A DNA stretch of 64,000 bases from Patellaria atrata CBS 101060. Its lineage: Eukaryota > Ascomycota > Dothideomycetes > Patellariales > Patellariaceae. Numbering within the stretch: the stretch's first letter is position 1; every line of letters starts with the position of its first letter. Below are positions 1 through 10,267 of the stretch, in pieces. The stretch spans positions 1,081,817 through 1,145,816 of the forward strand of contig MU006090.1 in NCBI GenBank assembly GCA_010093705.1, read 5' to 3'. The position numbers and the translations under genes are program-made. The notes under the pieces were generated by a model. The model saw only the letters and a program-made list of their open reading frames with translations. It was not told the origin of the DNA and searched no databases.

Positions 1-299
1 TATGCCATCTATGGTCGTCCGCAGTTCACGCTCGCTTTGTGTCTCTGAGTAACCATATCGGTGGGCCGTCCAGACAATTGGCGCAACCCTTGATGATTAC
101 CTCAACCGCCTTTTTGGCCCTTTATCCCACCGTGAAGGTCACCATCAAGGTGAAACAATAGCGTTTTACTCGTAATACGATACCGAAGCCTGGGAGACAC
201 TGGATTGAGTCTGTCTTCGTACACATCCGACCCATGAGCGGAAAGGCGACGACTTAACACTGCGTGCTAGTTCAAAAATAACCATTAATGCTGCAAATG
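1..299. other. window edge, no gene seen
   Basis: This stretch lies downstream of the cyclin C stop codon. I see no open frame with recognisable protein similarity and no RNA gene. It probably holds the 3' untranslated region of that gene. Confidence 0.5.
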
Positions 300-1301
300 C
301 TACTTGTCAAGCCCTTTAGCTTTAATAAACCGATGGACCTTATCTTTACAGTCTTTCTCGCTATATGTCTCCCACACCTCGTAAAGCGATATCAGCTCCT
401 GAGTACAATCAACTATAGCTTCCACATCGATGGAACTTTCAGCTAACCAATTTACCAACTTCTGCACCCTGCTCTGAGCTCCGGAAGCTCCTATGCCCTG
501 CATATTTCCTAGCGCTTGGAGTGCATTTGACACTCCAACAGAGTGTACTTGTAAAGAGCTCTGCGTTGGTTTGAGCACCACCGAAAGGAAAATGGCCGTA
601 ACGGCAATGATATGAGGAGGATACAGGAGGGGCAAGTCAGTCAGATAGTGATCATTGATGATCGACCAGGCCAAGGATATCTCGTCCTGTGTCAGTGAAA
701 AATTGCCTTGTAAGTCTGTTAGGCTACGGTACGGATGGTGCACGATGAGTTGAGAGTTCATTTCCGCTATCAAACTGAACTCACACTCTCCGAGCTTGGG
801 CGTATCTGCTAGAAAGACGTCTGTAAACATGACTTAGCTTATACAATCATGTCTTGTATTCTCTTTCCTACCTGGCCAGGTATTGCGTGCTTCCGCGACG
901 ACTAGTCTGATATGTTGAGGGCACTCCTCCATTTTACACGCCAAGTAAAGTGCAGTGGCCATCACAAGAAAGGGGTTTGTTCGTCGAATTTCTATCTTTG
1001 TGTAAAACCGACGGAGGTATACCTGGGCTGTAGCTAGAGGCTGCTGTCGAAGGGACATGCGTCTCCCCAGCTTGGTAAATTCTGTTCCATATTGATTAGC
1101 CTCTTGACGAAAGCATGGCTGCTTTATATAGGTGCCCTTACGGTGATAAAAGTATATGTTAAGGTGCCGTCGCTCCGGAAGAGGGTATTGTGATACTAGG
1201 GCACGATCTTTTGCCTCTAACTCGCTCCTGATATTCGCAAGCTGCGCTTTGGAGAACGTCCAGTTCGCCCTTTGGGTCGAATCCCAATAATTCGCTGCCA
1301 T
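300..1301 (-). CDS. ssn8: cyclin C, RNA polymerase II holoenzyme cyclin-like subunit
   Basis: Two exons, complement(300..820, 872..1301), with a 51-bp intron (donor GTAGG, acceptor TTTACAG); the spliced product is 316 residues. The N-terminus [10 protein letters not shown] with tryptophans in the first 16 residues, followed by a cyclin box ([19 protein letters not shown], about residues 114-132), is the hallmark of fungal SSN8/cyclin C. The junction reads [19 protein letters not shown], the usual continuation into the second cyclin fold. In the family this protein partners the CDK8 kinase in the Mediator kinase module and modulates Pol II transcription in the nucleus. MED19, a core Mediator subunit, lies 11 kb away; I read that as coincidence. 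The neighbour starting at 1858 is divergent. Identification is secure; the exact C-terminus follows the stop in frame. Confidence 0.93.
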
Positions 1302-1857
1302 GATGTGGTCACTCAGATTGTATCCTGAAGGGTCTTACGGCCGGATATAGATGGAGCGATTAAGAAGCATATGGACGAGCGAGATCATGGTTACATCCGA
1401 AGTCTAAAGGTTAGTAGTTGAGGATTCTTGATGAAATAGCTCAATAGCTATGGAAACTTGATTCAAGAAGCCATGTGCGCAGAAAGAGAGTATCTGTGGG
1501 AATATCAGATACTTAACTTCTTCCAAACCCGCGCGAGGTGTGGTTAAACCCTCCAACTGCACTTGTCTGGTGCCATTGAGAAGAGACAAGATGACTTGCA
1601 TGAGGAAGTCCATCCGAAGTTGTTCCGAACGATTTTGAGGAGAGACTAATGTCAAATCCCAACCTCTTTAGACTACAGCATCATAGGCTTGGAACTCAGA
1701 ACCCCACTGCTTCACATTCATCTCGAATTCATGCTTCAACTGTATCTTACCGAACCCTTTATCGCATGGTCATACTGCCTCTATAGCTTCTCCTCGATCT
1801 TTGCAGAGCCTGGCTCGAAGCGATGATAGATAAGGGTCCTTTTGATCCCTGGAGAAG
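1302..1857. other. divergent intergenic region
   Basis: Shared upstream region of cyclin C (minus) and the mitochondrial carrier (plus). An 83-codon minus-strand open frame at 1404-1655 shows no family signature and I do not call it a gene. Confidence 0.5.
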
Positions 1858-4047
1858 ATGAGCTACGAGTCTGGCAACGCGCAGGACGCGAGGGTGGAAG
1901 CGCTGTGGGCGACTTTAGATACAAAGAAGGAAGGCCACCTGGATCTTGCTGGCCTAAAGAAGGGACTGAGAAAAATCGATCATCGTACGTCACTCTTTTG
2001 ACCAAGATTCAGACAACCACTGAACAGCCACTATAGCCTTGAAAAACGCGGATAATCTCCTTGCAGACGTGTTAAGACATGTAGACAGAGATAGCGACGG
2101 AAAAATTCAATATCATGGTCAGCCTTTGCCGCACGTTGCTGAGCTTAAACCATCTTCGGCAGCACTAACCAACCACAAGAGTTCGCATCGTTCGTCAAAG
2201 CTGCTGAGAGGGAATTATGGTCTCTGTTCAACAGGATAGATTACAATGGCGATGGTAAAATTGACAGAACTGAACTCCAGAAGGCTTTCCAAAGAGCCAA
2301 GCTGGCTGTACCACAATCAAAGTTAGAGCACTTCTTTGCCGAAATCGATACGAACAACGACGGTACTATTAGTTTCGAAGAATGGCGGTAAGTCACTATT
2401 GACTTTGTCCCCAACGTTACACCACGCTGACGTTCACGATCACAGCGACTTTCTTCTTTTCATCCCCGCCAGCGCACCCAACCTCGAAGCCGTAATGTCA
2501 TATTTTTCCTCCACGGTCAAGGTAAACCCAGAAGGTGATGTCCTCATCAGTGATGACACAATTGAAGGGCTAGGTAAAAAGATACAGTCTCTTAATCGTC
2601 TTTTATTTGGTGCTATAATCGATATTGCCAATTCCACAAAGCAACACACTCGATTCGATCACAGTTCCAGTTCGCGAGTGTACAATATGACAGAGGATGA
2701 AACTGTTTCACCTTCCCCAGACAATGAATTCGACTTTGTCCAAGAGCCTCCCGCCATTGAATTAGATGTCGACAGCGACGTATACATATGGAAAGGTTTA
2801 AAGCCGGTGCTGATTGAATTTGTGCCTCACTCAGGCTATTTCCTGGCGGGAGGCATCTCAGGAATAGTTTCTCGAACGTCCACAGCGCCCCTCGACCGAC
2901 TCAAAGTCTACCTCATCGCCCACATCGGTAACGCCGAAGATTCAATACGAGCGGCGAAATCGGGCGCGGCCATTCAAGCAACCAAAGGAGCGTGGGCAAC
3001 ATTATCGAATGCTGCTAAAGACCTTTGGGCTGCTGGGGGAATGAGAAGTTTATTTGCTGGTATGCACGAAAATTGGTCCATAGGTTAACCTTCCGCTGAC
3101 CACCCATAGGCAACGGTTTGAATGTTGTTAAGGTCATGCCAGAATCCGCTGTGAAATTTGGTTCATACGAAGTAAGTTTTGCACCCTGTATAGTTGGATG
3201 AAGCTTTAATCATAACTTGTAGGCTGCAAAACGACTTGCGGCGAGAATAGAAGGCCACAGCGACCCGAAACAAATCCACTCCTGGTCCAAATTCATATGC
3301 GGAGGGACTAGCGGCATGGTATCTCAGTAAGCATAAGGCCCCTGGGTACGTTAATATCGTATACTTACGATGCTTAGGTTCGTTGTCTATCCGTTAGATA
3401 CTTTGAAATTGTAAGTCTCACTAGTGTCGCTTGAAGTCGTCAACTAATATGCTCAAGTCGTATGCAATGTGAAACCGTTAAAGGTGGTCTTCATGGCAAT
3501 CGCCTTATTATTGCTACTGCAAAGAAAATGTGGACTAAAGACGGTTTCCGTTCTTTTTACCGTGGCCTTCCAATGGGTCTTGCTGGAATGTTTCCCTACG
3601 CAGCCCTCGATCTTGGGACTTTCGAATATCTCAAAAAAACTATATCCCAACACAACGCGAAAAAGCGCGGTGTTCACGAAGAGCAAGCCATGCCTGGAAG
3701 CGTCGCAACTGCAGCCATCGGAGGCTTCAGTGGGGCGTTTGGAGCAAGCATGGTCTACCCGATGAACCTTATCAGGACAAGGTTGCAGAGTCAGGGCACA
3801 GTACAGCATCCCAGAACTTATACGGGTATTTGGGATGTGCTACATCAGACTGTGAAGGGTGAGGGGATCAGAGGTCTGTTTAAGGGGCTAACCCCGAACT
3901 TGTTGAAAGTCGTACCTGCCGTATCGATTGTGAGTCCTTTCGAGTTCCTCCCTTATTCAAGCTACGTTCAAATTTCTTGATAAACTAACGTTGTACTAGA
4001 CATATGTCGTATACGAGAATTCCAAAAAGATGATGCAACTCAAATGA
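1858..4047 (+). CDS. calcium-binding mitochondrial ATP-Mg/Pi carrier (SCaMC/SAL1 type)
   Basis: Nine exons: 1858..1984, 2037..2117, 2180..2387, 2446..3059, 3110..3171, 3223..3326, 3378..3410, 3458..3929, 4000..4047; 582 residues. The N-terminal half holds four EF-hand loops: a degenerate one at 21-32 (DTKKEGHLDLAG), then DRDSDGKIQYHE (59-70), DYNGDGKIDRTE (90-101) and DTNNDGTISFEE (126-137). The C-terminal half has three mitochondrial carrier repeats with signature cores APLDRLK, YPLDTLK and YPMNLIR. The family exchanges ATP-Mg for phosphate across the inner mitochondrial membrane and is activated by cytosolic Ca2+ through the EF-hands. The third repeat has Asn where the acidic residue of the signature usually stands, a common asymmetry in this family. 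The start was chosen because the frame from ATG 1858 runs straight into the first EF-hand. One exon (3378-3410) is only 33 nt. Confidence 0.92.
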
Positions 4048-4338
4048 TAAATCATTATTTGTTTTTACTCGCAACTCCCATACTCCTATTTCCCTACAAA
4101 TCATGAAAAACGAAGATACCCTATACCCCATCATCATACATTTTACAGAGAAGGTGGCCTCACCGTTTCAGCTTGTAATTACCCTAAACTCAGAGCCGGC
4201 ATTACATGTATATTAAAGCATAGCGTGAAGATGGGTGGCAGGATTGGAATAGAAAGACCGTAGAGTACAGTACAATCGCATCAAAGATTCCTAAAATTTC
4301 CGTGGTTCATAATCGATATCTTATTTTCTATATCCTAC

Positions 4339-5767
4339 TCAAAGCTTCACACTGTCCCTCCCATCACTAGGTCTCCTGACTGGCGGCATCGCACCTCCTC
4401 CCGCTCCCGTCCCCACTCCATTTCCACTCGGCCCAACACTCCCCACCCGTCCTCCGCCATTGGTGGTACCGGTAGCTCTGCTGGCCATCAGCCTTGCGCT
4501 CAGAAGCCAATACACCTGCGCCCTTAATCCCGCCACCGCGGCGTTGAGGTGCAAGCTGTCCTCTTTCGCCCTCTGCGATTCGTTCAGCAGCATCATCATG
4601 CTCCGGGCATCGAGGTCGTTGACTTGCGCAGACAGGCGAGAGAGGTCGTTACGGAGGGACTCATGCAGGGATAGAAGGTGCGAGGTCGGGCCGTCGATGG
4701 GGTCTGCATCCTGTGGCGGGTTCGGGTTCGTCGAGTTAACGGCGTCGGGGTTAGATGGGGGGAAGGTAGATAGGTGTGAAGAGGAGGTGTTGTCCGAGGG
4801 GTAGAGGAGAGATTGAAGGGTGTTGAGGTTTGATTCGAGGAGTTTGAGTTTCTCGTTTACGCTGTCGTGGAGGTCTGTGAGCTTGGTTCTCAAGGTGCTG
4901 GTTTCAGCTTCTTGCTCTTCTTGACGTTTTGCTTGGGAGGTAAGGGTGGGTGTCATGAGCGCTATTGGGCATGTGCGAGCGTGGGCTGCTGTTCCGGGGC
5001 GTAGTGCTAGGAATGGGCAGCCGTACGGGTGCCCGGGACATGGGATGGTGTTTTGAGGGCATATATCGGCGATATGGAGTGGTAGAGCTTGGGAAGGGAG
5101 CGTGAGTTTGCAATGAGGGCATTCACTCTCGGCCATGAGGCATGATCCCCTTTTATGTTCCTGTTCCTGGGGGTCAGATTGCTTTTTGAGCCTAGATGAG
5201 CAGTCTTACGTCGAGGTCTTTTTTCATATATCGCCCGTCGCACTTATTACATGCAACTTCAACATGTAGACAATCCTCCTTTTCATACTTCCTCGCTATC
5301 TTTTCACAACAGCCTTCCTTTTGGCAAGGTACCAAAGTCAACTCGCAATACCGATCCAAATGGTCCTGCACCTCTGCCCTCTTCCCCGTCCACTCACACC
5401 CTTCCTCTTGGTTCGGACACTTGACAACCAGATCGTCCAACATCCTGAGTATAATCCTCGGTATGTTCATCCTCTCCTCCGGCTTCTCCAACGGTGTCCT
5501 GCACTCGGGACATGTATTTTTCCTCCTTAAGTGCAACTGCGCCCATCTTGTGGTTTCGGCTTCTAGGCTGCTTGTCAGGCAATCCTCGCAGAAGATGTGG
5601 TCGCAGGGGAGCCGAGCGGGCTTTTCTAGTGGACAGCGGCAGATAGGACAGTAGAGGTGAGGGTCGCAGCTGGATATATACTCTAAGGATAGTAGGTCCA
5701 GGTGAGGTCTGGAGGGCTTGTCTTGTTCCTTAGGTGAGAGCTGCTGTGATGTGTTCATGACTGGCAT
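4339..5767 (-). CDS. RING finger / TRAF-type zinc-finger protein
   Basis: Two exons, complement(4339..5160, 5210..5767), 49-bp intron; 459 residues. A RING finger is complete: C40, C43, C55, H57, C60, C63, C86, C89. It is followed by TRAF-type zinc-finger repeats (CPNQEEGCEWTGKRAEVQDH, then CQKEGCCEKIARKYEKEDCL, then CNKCDGRYMKK), which continue across the intron (CPHCKLTLPSQALPLH, CPGHPYGCPFLALRP). A helical stretch likely to form a coiled coil follows (QEEQEAETSTLRTKLTDLHD), then a Gly/Ser-rich tail. The architecture suggests an E3 ubiquitin ligase or an adaptor; the RING is known chemistry, the substrate is unknown. The acceptor CAGGAACAG was chosen over a nearer AAAAG because only it keeps the zinc-finger frame. 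Fungal proteins of this layout are conserved but mostly uncharacterised. Confidence 0.85.
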
Positions 5768-6318
5768 AACTTGAGATCTTGATTAAAGGCGCAATGACAT
5801 GAGTCCTGGCGCCAAATGAGTGTATTGAATCGCTTTCTCTATGGTAAGGCGTATCCGTCCAACCCTACTGTCGTCATAAGTACATGTCCTTGACCGAGGA
5901 ACACTGAAACTGCGGGGGAAGAGTGGAGAGGTTCTAAGGAGGGAAATTTTAAGAAATATATATCCTAAGTTCTTGTATGCGCCATGCGGCCGTGTTGAAA
6001 AGTAAGCTGATGGTATTGGTGTGTCCAGAATTAGGTGAGGTGATGAGGTTGAATGACTTCTATGTTCAGACTCCTTGCTGAAGATCTCACGACCTCGGAT
6101 TCGGATGGGAACAATGCAGGACCAACCTAAAACGTAGCTTGCATCAACCAGGAACACAACGTCACCGAAGACGAACTCGACTACATGTTACTTCGGGAGT
6201 ACTTATTGGATGATAACTGTAGCTATACAATATAACCCGTCCTGCTTTGTAGGCCCGTTTCTCTGAGCTTATCGTCTGATACCCTCCATCTCCTCATACC
6301 CCCTCACTTTCCGCAAAC
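5768..6318. other. divergent intergenic region
   Basis: Upstream regions of the RING protein (minus) and the SNARE gene (plus). A 124-codon minus-strand frame at 5783-6157 has no recognisable features. The last 100 bases before 6319 are C/T-rich, as usual for fungal leaders. Confidence 0.5.
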
Positions 6319-7213
6319 ATGACTACGAATCCATCGCAACTCTTCCTTCTCGCCGACCATATCAAACTCTCTCTCCTCGAACGGCAACGAGCCATATCCC
6401 TAAACCTCGAGCCAAGCGCACATGACGGACAGATATCCCGATCCCTCCAACAGCTAGAATCAGGCATCGAAGCGCTCGAGCAGTCGGAAGATGAGTACGT
6501 ACTCTCTAGTCCCCTTCAACTTTCTCGATACACTTTTCTCTACCTGCTTCGAATTCTGCGGCTAACGTGCGCGTCCCGTCAGGTCTCTCCACACCCAACT
6601 CCCCCTCCTCCGCTCTCAATATAACGACCTCTCCGCTCAATTCTCTGGCTCAACCCCTTTAAATCCATCCACCCTAACCTCCCCTAACGATGCGTCCCTC
6701 GAGTCCGACTTCAGCGCTGCCCGATCACGACCCTCAATTTCACCCTCACGGCTAAAGTCCCCCACCACCATAAACCCCTCTAAATCCGTGCGCTTCAGAG
6801 ATGCCCCCTCACCTACTCGTGCCCAATCCCCTCACCCTTCCGGAGCCGCTCTATTTCCATACCGTGACGATCCCACCTCGGAAGATGTAGAAGACCCCAC
6901 CGCGCATCTCGACAACCAGCAAATTCATGCCTATCACGCCTCCGTGCTCCGCGAACAGGACGAGCAACTGGACCTCCTCGGAGCGTCGATCGGACGGCAA
7001 CGCGAACTTTCTATCGCAATCGGCAATGAGCTTGATGATCACGCGATGCTGCTAGACGAGGTAGACGAGGGGATCGAGCGGCATATGTCGCAGTTGGACC
7101 GCGCGAAGGGGAAGTTAAATGGAGTTGGGAGGAAGGCAAAGGAGAATTGGAGTGCTATGGTTATTGTGATACTCATTATTATATTGGTGTTGTTGATTGT
7201 GATTACGAAATGA
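6319..7213 (+). CDS. SYN8-like Qc-SNARE (syntaxin 8 family)
   Basis: Two exons, 6319..6494 and 6583..7213, joined across an 88-bp intron (donor GTACGT, GCTAAC branch, acceptor CCGTCAG); 268 residues. The C-terminus has the classic tail-anchored SNARE layout: a heptad-repeat SNARE helix (about 175-240) beginning LREQDEQLDLLGASIGRQRE, with a Gln at the expected central-layer region, then a short basic linker and a single hydrophobic anchor (MVIVILIIILVLLIVIT) ending at the C-terminus. The N-terminal MTTNPSQLFLLADHIKLSLLERQRA resembles the N-terminal helix of SYN8-type proteins. The middle is Ser/Pro-rich. Such proteins act in endosome/vacuole membrane fusion. SYN8 is the best fit; another Qc-SNARE is possible. 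Confidence 0.85.
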
Positions 7214-7847
7214 GGAGATGGGCGGATGGAGGAGAGTGGCTCGGAATGGTAGAGTTAGGATTCATGCTTCTTCAAGAGGACGCAGGAGGTCATGCGTTTG
7301 CATAATACCATTTAAAATGACTGTGCGGTGTATGAATACATGTGAGAGTTATAAGGTGTATATCGTATTTCACAGATCTTTACGGCCTCTGAGCCGGGAT
7401 ACCAGCTTACATTTTCAGTTTCCATAAAGTACATAGCATTCAACGAGTCTTGTCTCGATTCGAGGTGAAGACCTCAGACAAATTTCAAAGTTTCAAGCGT
7501 TATGACTAGAACAGATGACAGTTAGGCCTAGCATCTAGCTATTCTGTCACTAGAAGCGTTGACGAGCATGTGGGTAGTCATATCATTTCCCTCTCCCTAG
7601 TTCTAGACAGCAACGTAGCTTTAGAGCTATTTATATAGATTTTGAAAATAATACTTGATAACCAAAATTCAAACAATAAAACCATTCATACTCTTATATC
7701 GAGTATATTTCACAGCTTCATCTTTTCTTTGACGCTGCTATCGATACAGCAGCGTACCTCCACCTTCCCCAATCCAGCATCCAAGGATCCGAGCACTGAA
7801 CATTTTCGACGAAAACACCAACCATACTCCCCACACGACCGTCCACA
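7214..7847. other. intergenic region
   Basis: Contains the 3' region of the SNARE gene and the promoter of elongin C. Composition turns A/T-rich near 7620-7690 and C/T-rich just before 7848. No gene is supported. Confidence 0.5.
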
Positions 7848-8339
7848 ATGGCAACTCCACTCACCGAATACGTAACTCTCGTCTCTAACGACGGCTTTGA
7901 ATTCAAAGTGCAACGATCCAGCGCCATCCTCTCCGGAGCGATCAAGCGGATGTTAGATCCGAACAGTATGCCTTCCCAACCATCATCAGATCCCTTTCCC
8001 TATAGCAGTGACACTAACACCCTCAAGACGGCTTCACCGAAGCCCGAACGAACCGATGCGTTTTCGAGAACCTCAAGTGCGTGTTCTCCCCTCCCTATCT
8101 CATTGATGACGGTGGTGTAGATGTAGAGTTGCTGATATGATGGATAATTCAGTGGTGTTGTCCTCGAGAAAGTATGCGAGTACTTCTACTACAACGAAAA
8201 GCACAAGGACGCAAAGGACGTGCCGGATATGGAGATCCCGCCTGAGTTGTGCTTGGAGTTGCTTATGGCCGCTGATTATCTGAATGGTGAGTACTGCCGG
8301 CTATTTTGTTGTTCATAATGCTTATTTGTGGTAGTGTAA
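7848..8339 (+). CDS. elc1: elongin C (BTB/POZ-fold, SKP1-like)
   Basis: Four coding exons, 7848..7965, 8028..8076, 8153..8286, 8335..8339; 101 residues, close to the usual size of the family. The product begins MATPLTEYVTLVSNDGFEFK, continues GFTEARTNRCVFENLNG, and ends EIPPELCLELLMAADYLNV, the elongin C order of strands and helices; the C-terminal LLMAADYL is the most diagnostic block. Elongin C is an adaptor in cullin-based ubiquitin ligases and in the Pol II-degradation/elongin complex. The terminal exon is just five bases: G|TG TAA gives a final Val and stop. If that intron were kept, ten other residues would be added before a stop. Identity is firm; the last exon is inferred from splice signals and the family C-terminus. 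Confidence 0.88.
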
Positions 8340-8906
8340 TGGGCATATGGATATGGGATGGAGTTCGGATGGCAAGGGTTCATGATAATCATAAGTCTTG
8401 CATGGTATTACGGCGTTGATACTGAGACGGTCCTGCAAGGGAAATGTGGGTTGCATTGATTTCATTACCTATAGTCAATCAAGCATTCTCCTAATCAGTC
8501 AGGAGGTTAAACAACTTCCCTACACTTTCTTTATCAAGATACTCTATGAATACCCTTATAAACGACTCAATGCTAGGAGTCACTAGACTCCCACATATGT
8601 AAAAGTCGGACGCACCACGAGCATATACGTTCAGTTGCCAATTCACAACTCGAAAGTCTATAGTTGGTTGCAAGATTGAATTCCTGTCTACTCAGTTCGC
8701 TGCCCCACACTCATGGCATACGGACTATTTTTTCCAGGACACATTCTACTCTTTATTTGTTTCACTCCATCTCAGTAGAGTACTCTCATTCTTCATTCCC
8801 ATTTCGAACAAGATTACCTTAACATTGTCTCTGGTCTCCTATCAAGCAAGTTCAGCATAGTTGATCAAACTCGAATTCCATGACTAATTGAACATGAACT
8901 CCATAA
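8340..8906. other. convergent intergenic region
   Basis: Lies between the stops of elongin C and the O-methyltransferase. Short frames at 8398-8586 (plus) and 8491-8673 (minus) overlap each other and show nothing recognisable. Confidence 0.5.
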
Positions 8907-10267
8907 CTAATAGAACATAAATTCCATAGCAGAGTAAAGAGATCCATGCGGCGTAACCACCTTGGTCAATTTCAAGCCGGGATCAACTTTGGCAACAAGC
9001 TCCTTCCATTCTTCAAGTTCTCTCTCCTTGGAATTGAAGCAACTCCACATTTGGATGTCCTGGGCTCTAACCAGCCTTTCTTGAAGCACCGATACAGCTC
9101 CTGGGAGCGGAACGATCCGTTCATAGATGACCATCCTGGTACCATTCTTCTTCTTCAGCGCCGGTAGCAGATTTTCGACGATCTTGATCGCGTATTTGTC
9201 TGGATAGTCGTGTAGGATGCAACGTAGGAGATAGATATCCCCGTCGGACGTTTGCGGTTCGAAGAAATTATGCGCGAGAAAGTTGAACCTATCTTTCAAC
9301 TCTGGCCTGTTCTCTAGTAACACCTTTTGACCTTGTTGAACAACCTCGGGAAGGTCCTCAACAACGAAGTCAAAATCCGGCACCACGTCTGCGATCACCA
9401 TGCTGGTGTGACCAATAGAGCCACCCACATCTACGAGTGTCGCCTTGCCCAGGTCATTCCAACGACATTCTTGGGCCACTTCTTTCATAATCCAGTCCTG
9501 TCCGGCAGCGAAACTCATCATCAACTTCCCAAATTTAGCGACCGCGGCTGGCTTTTGCGATATGAATTGGAAAAATGGAAGATCGGTCTTCAAGGAAAGA
9601 TTGTACGATGTCTCATTCAATTCTTGGGATCCAGGCCATTTCTCCACCGCAGGCGCGAACTGGTCCGCGCAATGGAAGAGCCATTCAGCAGTGAGATCGC
9701 ACAATGAGATTGCTGAAGAATCAAGAAGTAGGCGAGAACGTGCGGTGTGCGCGACATACCCCGGCTGAGGCTCATGGAAGACGAAACTCGTCATGCTGTA
9801 ACGGACCATACGGCGTAGAATATCGATAGGAGTTCCGGTCGCTGAAGCAAGTTCCTCGAATGTAATCGTCTTGTCCAGCGGAACGGCCTGAGCGACCTTG
9901 AAGTGGTGCACCCATTGGAATACACCGAGATCCAGGTACTGTTCATCACGTTAGACACATGCAATTCATCAAATGAGGATAAACATACGTGTGCCTGCAG
10001 GCCCATTCCGAACGTGTGCACCGGGGCCGAAATGAGCGCCTGTACTTTGTGGCATGCGTTGAGGATGTCATCACGAGCAGCGTCTAATTCCGGAGCGAAG
10101 AGCGCAGGAGATGGGTCGTTCAAGATCGATGGCTGCGGTAAGTTCTTTTCCGCAAGAAATGACTTGATGGTATTCGCAGAGACCAAGATGCTAATTGCGG
10201 TGTTGATCAGATCATCGACATCCGCATTTAGAACCATGTTGCCGTTAGCAGTATTGCTGTTAGCCAT
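8907..10267 (-). CDS. SAM-dependent O-methyltransferase, plant/fungal COMT-like family
   Basis: Two exons, complement(8907..9938, 9989..10267), 50-bp intron; 436 residues. The N-terminal part is the winged-helix dimerisation domain (LASATGTPIDILRRMVRY). The SAM-binding glycine motif is LVDVGGSIGHTS (about 261-272), followed by the acidic strand end VVEDLPEVV. The catalytic histidine of this family is visible in RCILHDYPD (His about 336). These match sterigmatocystin 8-O-methyltransferase-type enzymes, which methylate phenolic hydroxyls of polyketides or flavonoid-like compounds; the substrate here is unknown. No polyketide synthase, P450 or transporter sits beside it, so it is either an orphan tailoring enzyme or used for xenobiotic or pigment modification. 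The start ATG 10267 gives the usual helical N-terminus. Confidence 0.9.

Noticed and set aside
1404-1655. 83-codon minus-strand open frame between cyclin C and the carrier gene
   Set aside because: No family signature, no splice partners, and it lies in a divergent promoter region.
5783-6157. 124-codon minus-strand open frame upstream of the RING gene
   Set aside because: Composition is not protein-like and it sits where two promoters are expected.
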